This document shows positions 1 to 6,497 of a stretch of DNA of 8,586 nucleotides, in pieces. A program made the position numbers and the translations under genes. The notes under the pieces are model-generated. The model was not told the origin of the DNA. It saw only the letters and a list, made by a program, of their open reading frames with translations, and made no database searches. The stretch comes from Oscillospiraceae bacterium (GTDB lineage: Bacteria; Bacillota; Clostridia; Christensenellales; Aristaeellaceae), in the NCBI GenBank assembly GCA_031266295.1, contig JAISBH010000258.1, positions 1-8,586 on the forward strand, read 5' to 3'. The number at the start of each line of letters is the position of its first letter. The first letter of the stretch is position 1.

Positions 1-1132
1 GCATCGGTTCCGGTTTCCAATAGCCGCTGAGTATGGCGCGTGCCTGATCCGCGCCGCCGGCGGATTGCGAGGTCACCCCATGCGCCGCGAGCAACTTAGG
101 TGAAGAGTATCCATGTGAAAAGTTATACTTTATCTCCATCCATACGGGATGGGGGAGTTCAGGCAGGGTGCCATGCTCTATGGAATCGCGCGTAACGCTG
201 GCGTTGGTGTTGGCCGAAAACGGCGCGCGGCGGATTAATTCCACGGGGCGGCACGCTGTGCGGATCGCTTCATGGTATACACGGTCGCAATACGCCTCGC
301 GCTCTTCGGGCGTCCATCCGTCCATATGTTCGCCAAGCGACGTACCGATTCCTGCCAGATCGGGATATTCCTCAATGATTTGCGTAATCGATTCGCGCAG
401 ATACCGTTCAATCTCACGCGTGGTATACGCCATGCCCCAATGAATGGAGTCGCCGTTCGCCTCCGCGTCGTAGTGTTCCACGTATGCGGCACTGACGAAC
501 GTATTCATGCTCATAACGAACGGACGGATACAGCGCTGCCGGCACCGCGCGAACAATCCTGTCCAGAACGCGCGCCATTCATTAAGCTCCTCGTCAGACA
601 TCGGACACGCCAGCGGAAACGACGCCGCGCGCGTCATGTATGGGAAAGGATGTACGTTCCACAATGTCAATACGTTAAACCGATGCTCGGCCATCATGTC
701 AAGGAAAGCATCCCAGAACGCGAGATCGCGCACGGTATCCATATGCAGCAGCACACTCTGGTTGCTGCGGTAGCAGGACCATGGCAGATTGAACTTGATT
801 GCCCGAAACGCGAATCGCGGCGCGGACGCTGTGCGAGGTATCCGATCCGGCGAACCGGCCTCATCCAGCAGTCGCGCGCATTCATCCATACCATAGCACA
901 GCCCGGGCACATCCTCGCCGACAATCCATAAGCAGTCGTCCTCCGGATGAATGAGGAATCCCTCCTCGCCCAGCGGATCGATCATACCCAGCGGTATAGG
1001 CGCGTCCCTGCGCAGTACAGCGGTGATGGACGCAGCCGCGCATCCAGCGTCATCCAGTTTGCGTATCAGCCGATCAGCCGACCAGGCGACCGCCGGGTCC
1101 GCGCGATTCACAGTCAGACGATTATCGCTCAT
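1..1132 (-). CDS. Probable glycoside hydrolase, 3'-truncated by window edge
   Basis: This reading frame stays open from an ATG at 1132 to the window edge, giving 377 residues with no stop, so the C-terminus is missing. The start is supported by GAAAGG at 1142-1147, 9 nt upstream; an ATG at 1140 hits a stop after two codons. Residues 1-100 resemble the small alpha/beta domain that precedes the barrel in GH67 alpha-glucuronidases and GH20 hexosaminidases, with GLCYGMDECARLL near 77-89. A barrel seems to begin at about 105 (PRFAFRAIKFNLPW), followed by EHRFNVLTLWNVHPFPYM at 149-166 and GIGTSLGEHM at 261-270, whose Glu268 is a candidate catalytic residue. There is no signal peptide, so it should act in the cytoplasm on imported sugar. 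It follows the iron-sulfur gene by 40 nt and is probably the last seen gene of the uptake operon. The GH family and substrate are inferred from remembered motifs and remain uncertain. Confidence 0.8.
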   Translation of the reverse strand, partial: MSDNRLTVNRADPAVAWSADRLIRKLDDAGCAAASITAVLRRDAPIPLGMIDPLGEEGFLIHPEDDCLWIVGEDVPGLCYGMDECARLLDEAGSPDRIPRTASAPRFAFRAIKFNLPWSCYRSNQSVLLHMDTVRDLAFWDAFLDMMAEHRFNVLTLWNVHPFPYMTRAASFPLACPMSDEELNEWRAFWTGLFARCRQRCIRPFVMSMNTFVSAAYVEHYDAEANGDSIHWGMAYTTREIERYLRESITQIIEEYPDLAGIGTSLGEHMDGWTPEEREAYCDRVYHEAIRTACRPVELIRRAPFSANTNASVTRDSIEHGTLPELPHPVWMEIKYNFSHGYSSPKLLAAHGVTSQSAGGADQARAILSGYWKPEPM

Positions 1133-1172
1133 ATTTTCATGCCTTTCAGGTATCAGCGGTGCATAAATAAAG

Positions 1173-2147
1173 TCATGATTTGCCATCTGCGGCGCTTTCT
1201 CCGGCTGTGTTCAGCCCTGAGTCCTCCTGATATTTCATCTTTACTGGCGTTACCTTCCAGCGTGGCTTGCTGATCAGCGGCGTGTTGAACTCCGTCTTGA
1301 TACGCTTAGTCTTTTCCAGGTGATCTAGGCAAGATCGCAGGCACCCGCGACCGGCGCAGATGCCCAGCGTATGGAACCGATTCAGCATACCCTGATGGTA
1401 CCCGGGGCGTTCGCCGGGTTTCTCATTGCCCGTCCAGAACGGCGAGTACTCCGGAGCGTTGCCGGGGTGTACGAACCCGCAGGCCTTGGTATCCAGCGTT
1501 GCGTGTCGGTATGTCACGTCCTCAACCTGTAGGGCGACGCTGCGCTCGCTGCCTATGGCGCACGCCTCACACTCCCGCACGCACAGTTTGCATCCGTCGC
1601 ATATCTTCCCGCGGAAAAGAGGCGTCGGATCCAGCTGTGCGTCGGTAAATACGGCGAACACCCGCTGCCGCGGACCGTATTCAGGCGTGAGCAGCAGCTT
1701 ATGGTGACCCAGTTCGCCCAATCCGCACGCGACGCCGATCATGCGCAGCGAGACGATGCCGTCCGGCCCGGTCGCGTGTTCAAGCCGTAGTTTCTGTCCC
1801 ATCGCATGGCTGAACGGATTGTGCACCGATATGGCCGTGTGTCCGCGTTCTTCCAGATACATCACGATCTGCCGCAGCAGGCGCGGCGCTTCCACATCGT
1901 TCAGGTACCAATAGTTGTCCACGTTGTATGCCTGCCAGTATGTGCCTTCCTCAATCGCCATCAATGCGCCGCGCGACTGAGGTAGACCGAGCGCGATTAT
2001 CGATCGCGTGACGGGCAGTATACTGCGTGGATGCACGGACGGCGGCGCGTTGTCGAACCGCTCTATATTCCCTATCCCCACCAGCGACGCGCCGTGCCGG
2101 ATCGCGAACTCTTTTAGCTCCTGCGTAAAGGTTTGCGCAGCTGACAT
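1173..2147 (-). CDS. QueG/reductive-dehalogenase-like 4Fe-4S protein
   Basis: This is a 324-residue soluble protein without a signal peptide. Residues 138-163 contain GVACGLGELGHHKLLLTPEY followed by GPRQRV, close to the conserved block of epoxyqueuosine reductase (QueG) and reductive dehalogenases. Next comes a ferredoxin-type motif, C183-x2-C186-x2-C189-x3-C193, with an extra Cys196 and no proline after Cys193. A second cysteine set, C264-x4-C269-x3-C273, is spaced differently from the usual CxxxCP. Two iron-sulfur clusters are therefore likely; cobalamin binding is possible from family membership but not shown. The C-terminal HEAT-like extension of true QueG is absent, and this protein ends soon after the second cluster in a charged tail, so I do not call it queG. 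The start has AGGGGGA, which overlaps the stop codon of the upstream permease gene; the 12 nt gap suggests translational coupling. The reaction is unknown; a redox step on the imported substrate is speculation. Confidence 0.88.
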   Translation of the reverse strand: MSAAQTFTQELKEFAIRHGASLVGIGNIERFDNAPPSVHPRSILPVTRSIIALGLPQSRGALMAIEEGTYWQAYNVDNYWYLNDVEAPRLLRQIVMYLEERGHTAISVHNPFSHAMGQKLRLEHATGPDGIVSLRMIGVACGLGELGHHKLLLTPEYGPRQRVFAVFTDAQLDPTPLFRGKICDGCKLCVRECEACAIGSERSVALQVEDVTYRHATLDTKACGFVHPGNAPEYSPFWTGNEKPGERPGYHQGMLNRFHTLGICAGRGCLRSCLDHLEKTKRIKTEFNTPLISKPRWKVTPVKMKYQEDSGLNTAGESAADGKS

Positions 2148-2159
2148 GAGTCTTCCCCC

Positions 2160-3050
2160 TCATCCCTTGACGGCGCCCAGCATGACGCCTTTGACAAAGT
2201 ATTTTTGTAGGAACGGATACACGCATAGTATAGGCGCCATGCTTAACACAATGGACGCCATACGGATGGTCTCCTGGGGCAATACCCGTTCGTCGCCCAG
2301 CGCGGCTGCCGCACCGGACGCCCCGACGCCGCCGCTGTTTGAATCAATAACCAATGACTTGACCAGTACCTGCAGCGTCCATTTCGTAGAATCCGATAGA
2401 TAGATCAGCGCGTTGAAGTACGTATTCCAATGTCCGACCGCAAAGAACAGCGTGAACGCGGCGATGGACGGCATGGACAGCGGAAGTATAACCCGCAGGA
2501 ACGACATCAGCTCGTTACATCCGTCGATGGTAGCCGATTCCTCCAATTCCTTGGGCAGCGAGTCCATAAACGAGCGGACGACTATCAGACTCCACGAGTT
2601 GGTCAGTCCGCCCAGTATAAGCGCCCAGTAACTGTTCATCAGCCCTAGGTTCTTTATCAGCAGATAGTTGGGGATCAGCCCGACGCTGAATATCAGATTG
2701 AACGTGATCACGCCTATCATCAGTTTGCGCAGCGGCATGCCCCGCTTGGTCAGCGCGTATGCGAATGTATACGTCGCGATCAGGTTGCACAGCGTGCCCG
2801 CGAGGGTAATGAACGACGTGCTCTTAAGCGCGTTCATAAAGCTGTTCGTGGACAGTATATACTTGTACGCCGCGATTGACGCTTTCGGCGGAAGCAGCTG
2901 AAAGCGCAGCGGGATATACACCGCGGGATCGGTGAAGGATATGCTGATCACGTACAGCAGCGGAATCATGCTGGTGAGGGAGATCATCGCCAGAACGATA
3001 TAATTGGCGACATCCCAGCCGCTCCTGCGCTGATGGAATTGAAAGCTCAT
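2160..3050 (-). CDS. Carbohydrate ABC transporter permease, LplC/YtcP type
   Basis: This 296-residue membrane protein is one of the two channel-forming permeases of a CUT1-type sugar importer. It has about six hydrophobic segments: near 15-37, 77-100, 108-130, 139-158, 190-208 and 263-280. The cytoplasmic coupling loop that docks on the ATPase is visible at 166-194 (PKELEESATIDGCNELMSFL, then RVILPLSMP), matching the EAA pattern with Asp176-Gly177. The ending VKGVMLGAVKG is typical of the LplC/YtcP branch. Length is normal for the family. AGGAGG at 3060-3065 lies 9 nt before the ATG, and the partner permease ends only 18 nt upstream. The segment 236-262 (rich in Gly and Ala, followed by PQET) matches the periplasmic loop found in this branch. 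The sugar transported cannot be told from the permease. Confidence 0.95.
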   Translation of the reverse strand: MSFQFHQRRSGWDVANYIVLAMISLTSMIPLLYVISISFTDPAVYIPLRFQLLPPKASIAAYKYILSTNSFMNALKSTSFITLAGTLCNLIATYTFAYALTKRGMPLRKLMIGVITFNLIFSVGLIPNYLLIKNLGLMNSYWALILGGLTNSWSLIVVRSFMDSLPKELEESATIDGCNELMSFLRVILPLSMPSIAAFTLFFAVGHWNTYFNALIYLSDSTKWTLQVLVKSLVIDSNSGGVGASGAAAALGDERVLPQETIRMASIVLSMAPILCVYPFLQKYFVKGVMLGAVKG

Positions 3051-3068
3051 GCTTCGCCGCCTCCTGCT

Positions 3069-4016
3069 TTAATAGATGCCGCTATGCCCGGAACGCTTGG
3101 CGATCATGTTAGCGCCGAATATCAGCGAGAGTCCGATTATGTTCTTGAACAGTCCGACCGCTACGCCGAACGACAGCTGACCGCGCAGTATGCCTTGGTT
3201 GAATGCGTAGGTGTCAAACACCTCCGCCACGGACATCACCAGCGGATTCTGCATCAGCAGCATCTGCTCGAAACCTACGTCCGCCATATGGCCGATGCGG
3301 ATGATCAGCAGCGTCACAATGGTTGGGCGTATGCTGGTAAGGGTGATGTGCCATATTTGCCTAAGGCGCGACGCGCCGTCCATCACCGCGGCCTCGTACA
3401 GCTGGGGATCGACGCCTGACAGCGCGGCAAGGAATATGATGGTACCCCAGCCCGTATCACGCCATATGCTTTGGGTAACTACTATCCAGTAGAACAACTT
3501 GGGGTTGGACAGGAACGTTATCTGCTCCCGGCCCATCGAGAAGAGTATCTTGTTGATAACGCCTACGTCCGTGGACAGCAGAAAGTACGTCAGGCTCACC
3601 ACCACAACCCACGACAGGAAGTGGGGGAGATATACGATCGACTGATTAATCCGCTTGAACCCTTCGCCGCGCACCTCGTTGAGCATCACCGACAGCAGTA
3701 TCGGCAGCGGAAAGAAGAAAGCCAGGCTAATGAAGTTGATCACCAGCGTGTTGCGCACCATCAGCGGGAACACGCGCGCCGTCACCAGTTCCTTAAAAAA
3801 CTTAAGGCCCACCCACGGGCTGTTCCATACGCCCGCGTACGGCGAATACTTCTGGAACGCCAGCACGATACCCCACATGGGCGCTATCTTGAATACCAAA
3901 TAATATAGAATCCCCGGCGTGGCGAGCAGGTACACGTATCGATACCGATACAGGCGCTTGCCAAACCTCGCTTTAGAAGGAGGGGTATTGCGGGAGAGGG
4001 CGTTGGTCTGCGACAT
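3069..4016 (-). CDS. Carbohydrate ABC transporter permease, LplB type
   Basis: This is the second permease, 315 residues from the preferred ATG at 4016. A GTG at 4025 would add three residues, but that GTG sits inside the Shine-Dalgarno sequence GAGGTG (4023-4028), 6 nt before the ATG, so the ATG is the better start. After a basic N-terminus (about 14-27) come hydrophobic segments near 28-54, 89-112, 130-148, 174-200, 232-246 and 285-305. The EAA loop is clear at 207-231 (YEAAVMDGASRLRQIW, then HITLTSIRP). FKIAPMWGIVLAFQKYSPY at 42-60 and the C-terminal GHSGIY are characteristic of the LplB branch. It should pair with the LplC-type permease directly downstream and receive sugar from the binding protein encoded upstream. 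No ATP-binding subunit is encoded in the window, as is usual for this branch, which relies on a shared MsiK-like ATPase. Confidence 0.95.
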   Translation of the reverse strand: MSQTNALSRNTPPSKARFGKRLYRYRYVYLLATPGILYYLVFKIAPMWGIVLAFQKYSPYAGVWNSPWVGLKFFKELVTARVFPLMVRNTLVINFISLAFFFPLPILLSVMLNEVRGEGFKRINQSIVYLPHFLSWVVVVSLTYFLLSTDVGVINKILFSMGREQITFLSNPKLFYWIVVTQSIWRDTGWGTIIFLAALSGVDPQLYEAAVMDGASRLRQIWHITLTSIRPTIVTLLIIRIGHMADVGFEQMLLMQNPLVMSVAEVFDTYAFNQGILRGQLSFGVAVGLFKNIIGLSLIFGANMIAKRSGHSGIY

Positions 4017-4022
4017 GCGGAT

Positions 4023-4028
4023 CACCTC
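4023..4028 (-). promoter_or_regulatory. Shine-Dalgarno deciding the LplB-type permease start
   Basis: Read on the minus strand, GAGGTG lies 6 nt before the ATG at 4016. It contains the in-frame GTG (4025-4023) that a longest-ORF rule would choose as the start. The spacing favours the ATG, so the protein most likely begins MSQTNALSRN rather than three residues earlier. Confidence 0.6.
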
Positions 4029-4102
4029 GTCATGCGGCGTTTAGGTATTGCGGGTTGTGTGCAGGATGTATGGCTATTGAGTCCGTCGCCGCCGCGATGG
4101 TT

Positions 4103-6424
4103 TTATCCGCCGTGTTCCCGTCGGTACTGCCCGGGCGTCATGCCCGTAACCTTCAGGAATATGCGACTCATGCTGCGCTCCGACAACCCCATCTCCATGG
4201 CGATGTCGGCAATCCTGCGTTCCGTGTTCAATAGCAGTCCCTTGATTTCCTCTACCTTACAGCTGTGCACGTACTCAATGAACGTCATACCCGTCTCGCC
4301 TCGGAAGATGGTGGAGATGTATGTCGGGTTCATGCGCAGCATGTCCGCGTAGTTGGTCAGGCTGTGATCCATCCGGATATTCTCTCGGATGTGGAGGCAG
4401 ATGCGGTTTACCGCCTGCTTGGGGCTGGATCCGTTGCGTGCCGAAACGAACGCCTCATACCGCGCGATAGGCGAGGACAGAAACCATTCGCGTATCTCTG
4501 AGGGCGCGCGCAGTTTATGCAGCTGGGCGAACATCCCGTTCCCTCCGCCAGCCTCGAGAAAGTCCGACAGGCGGCATCCCATGCCAACGAACGACTGGGC
4601 CATGGACGCGAGCAGCATATGATTCGCCTCTATCAGAAAATCCAGCGATCGCGCGTTCTTGGCGGCTTGCTGAAATTCATCCAGCGCCTGCGCGGCTCCC
4701 GTCGTATCGCTGTGTTCCAGCGCCTCGATCATCCTCCGCTCCTGCTGAAGCGGATAGAGCATACCGGCGTTTTCCCGAACGCGGGCGCTGACCCGTTCGA
4801 TACAAAATACCCCGGGCGTCTCGTCAAGCGCGTGCGCCGCAAGAGCCTCTAACGCCTCCAGATATGAAACGCGAGCGTCGCGCAGATGCGCGTACACCCT
4901 TCCAACGCCAATGGAGACCTGTACCGCCAGGTATTGCGCTATCCGCTCATACGCGAGTTGGGCGAATTCCTCGGCGTTGCGCAGGATATAGTCGTCGCCG
5001 CGTTCAGTTTGGAACTGAAGTATCACGACCACGCCCTGTTCCTCCATGTTCAGCGCGTACCCGATGAAGTGACTCGCGTGCTGCGTCAGTTCGACCGCGA
5101 TGTTATGCGCCGCGAACATCACCAGCGTCCGGTCGTTCTTCGTGAAATGGGACTGCTCGCTGGGACGTTTCGCGGAGATAACCATCACTACGGCGTTGCC
5201 GTCCATCCGCAGTGGTGAAGCGTCCGCCTCATTGGCGGCGGGATGGACGGTGTCGTCCTTAAGCAGCCTAGCGAAGAAGACGTCCTTCACCGTGGGCTCC
5301 ATCCGCTCGATCCGCCGTGCCAGCGCGCCCGCCTTTTTATCCAGCGCCTCCCAGCATGATTGGATATACGCGAACTCGTCGCTAGCGGGACTGGCTAATT
5401 CGCTGGTATCCTTCTGCAATCCCAGGCGCACGAGGTTGTGTATCGGACCATACTCGTAGCGAGAGGATAAATAGATCATCAGCACGCCCAGCAGCAAGGC
5501 AACCGCCACCAAAGACGCGATCATCTGGCTCACCTGCCTGATAGATCCGTCGATCGATTCGGCAGGCAGCAACGAGACAAATACGAATCCGTGTTCTGAC
5601 CGCGAATGCAGCGCCCATGTCGCCTGTCCTGCTATCTGGGTACGGAAGCCGCCGTCCTCGTCCGCTTGCAAGAGGCGCGGGGTGATCGCCTCGAGATCCA
5701 ACGCCTCCGCCTTATCCATCGAACCGATCAGCAGTTCGCCCTGCGGACTGTACACCAGCAGTGAGGAGAGCACACCGTCTGATTGTCTCAGCTCATCCGA
5801 GAACACGTCGCCGCGCATCACATAGATCAACAGTCCCGCCGCCGAGTTCGCCTTGAGCACGGGCAGCCGCCGCACAAAGGCGATGCTGTCTACGCCGGAG
5901 GGAAGGGTCCATCGCGTCCACTGCGCGTTGCTTAGACTGCTTTCGGCGGCGTAGATCGCGTCTATCTGCTTGTAGCGCACGGGCAGCGTATACGCGTCGT
6001 TGATGGACAGCAGCATCGCATGCCGCGCGTTGTAGAAGATAACGTCGTACAGCAGAGGGTTAAGGTAGCTCTGCTGGGTGAATTGATCCAGCACCTTCAT
6101 GTGTTCCCAGTAATGCTCGGCGTATCCGGGGGTATCAAACGAATCGTCGATCAACGGATCGTACGCGAGCCTTAGGGACGCCACTTCTACGCCGTTGAAC
6201 CGACCGTCCATATTGCTCTGTATAAGCCGCAGGTTCGCGGCGTACATAGCCATCATGCTCTCGCGGCGCTCTTGAGTCGCGCCCCGATAGTATGCCGCGC
6301 CGATAACGATAGCGGGGATGCACATGCACAAACAGCCCGCCAGCATCAGACGATAGAAAAACCGACTGAAAACGCGTTTAGGTTTTCGATGGATCGAAGC
6401 GTCCTCCCAACCTCGTTTTCGCAC
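4103..6424 (-). CDS. Membrane-anchored AraC-family transcriptional regulator
   Basis: This 773-residue protein is a one-component sensor-regulator. A basic N-terminus is followed by a membrane segment at about 22-45, an extracellular region of about 250 residues (46-298) of the size and position of a Cache-like ligand sensor, and a second membrane segment at about 299-320. The cytoplasmic part holds a long linker (about 325-660) with a degenerate cyclase-like stretch (VQVSIGVGRVYAHLRDARVS at 501-520), as in YesN-like and Paenibacillus regulators. The C-terminal AraC DNA-binding domain spans about 672-770: first helix-turn-helix LTNYADMLRMNPTYISTIF (689-707), second IADIAMEMGLSERSMSRIF (738-756), ending GMTPGQYR. 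The start is GTG, supported by GGAGGA at 6433-6438 with 8 nt spacing. It lies between the binding-protein and permease genes, so it probably senses sugar outside the cell and activates this operon. The ligand is unknown. Confidence 0.93.
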   Translation of the reverse strand: MRKRGWEDASIHRKPKRVFSRFFYRLMLAGCLCMCIPAIVIGAAYYRGATQERRESMMAMYAANLRLIQSNMDGRFNGVEVASLRLAYDPLIDDSFDTPGYAEHYWEHMKVLDQFTQQSYLNPLLYDVIFYNARHAMLLSINDAYTLPVRYKQIDAIYAAESSLSNAQWTRWTLPSGVDSIAFVRRLPVLKANSAAGLLIYVMRGDVFSDELRQSDGVLSSLLVYSPQGELLIGSMDKAEALDLEAITPRLLQADEDGGFRTQIAGQATWALHSRSEHGFVFVSLLPAESIDGSIRQVSQMIASLVAVALLLGVLMIYLSSRYEYGPIHNLVRLGLQKDTSELASPASDEFAYIQSCWEALDKKAGALARRIERMEPTVKDVFFARLLKDDTVHPAANEADASPLRMDGNAVVMVISAKRPSEQSHFTKNDRTLVMFAAHNIAVELTQHASHFIGYALNMEEQGVVVILQFQTERGDDYILRNAEEFAQLAYERIAQYLAVQVSIGVGRVYAHLRDARVSYLEALEALAAHALDETPGVFCIERVSARVRENAGMLYPLQQERRMIEALEHSDTTGAAQALDEFQQAAKNARSLDFLIEANHMLLASMAQSFVGMGCRLSDFLEAGGGNGMFAQLHKLRAPSEIREWFLSSPIARYEAFVSARNGSSPKQAVNRICLHIRENIRMDHSLTNYADMLRMNPTYISTIFRGETGMTFIEYVHSCKVEEIKGLLLNTERRIADIAMEMGLSERSMSRIFLKVTGMTPGQYRREHGG

Positions 6425-6450
6425 CGCGCCTGTCCTCCGCGTGTCGTACT

Positions 6451-6487
6451 GATAAAGACGCGGGGCAATCCGGAATGACTGCCCCGC
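6451..6487 (-). terminator. Hairpin after the binding-protein gene: attenuator or partial terminator
   Basis: Eleven bases past the TAA of the binding-protein gene, the minus strand reads GCGGGGCAGT, an 8-base loop, then ATTGCCCCGC: a 10 bp stem with one G-U pair (6487-6460). It is followed by GTCTTTATC, only a weak U-run. It resembles the intercistronic hairpins that stabilise binding-protein mRNA or lower transcription of downstream genes. Full termination seems unlikely because the run of U is short and the regulator follows at 6424. Confidence 0.6.
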
Positions 6488-6497
6488 ACCGCAGCAG

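Noticed and set aside
272..931. 219-codon plus-strand open frame
   Set aside because: It lies opposite the hydrolase frame, which has recognisable motifs across the same stretch; the plus-strand translation is Arg/His-rich and unlike a folded protein.
1173..2147. Calling the iron-sulfur protein epoxyqueuosine reductase (queG)
   Set aside because: The conserved GLGELG block and first cysteine motif fit the wider superfamily, but the second cysteine set and missing C-terminal extension do not fit QueG, and the neighbours are sugar-uptake genes.
3471..3908. 145-codon plus-strand open frame opposite the LplB-type permease
   Set aside because: The translation is rich in Gln, His, Arg and Glu, typical of a shadow of a hydrophobic gene, and the minus-strand permease is unambiguous.
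4026..4102. Possible terminator or promoter between the regulator and the LplB-type permease
   Set aside because: No stem followed by a U-run and no credible -35/-10 pair was found; it appears to be an ordinary intergenic gap.
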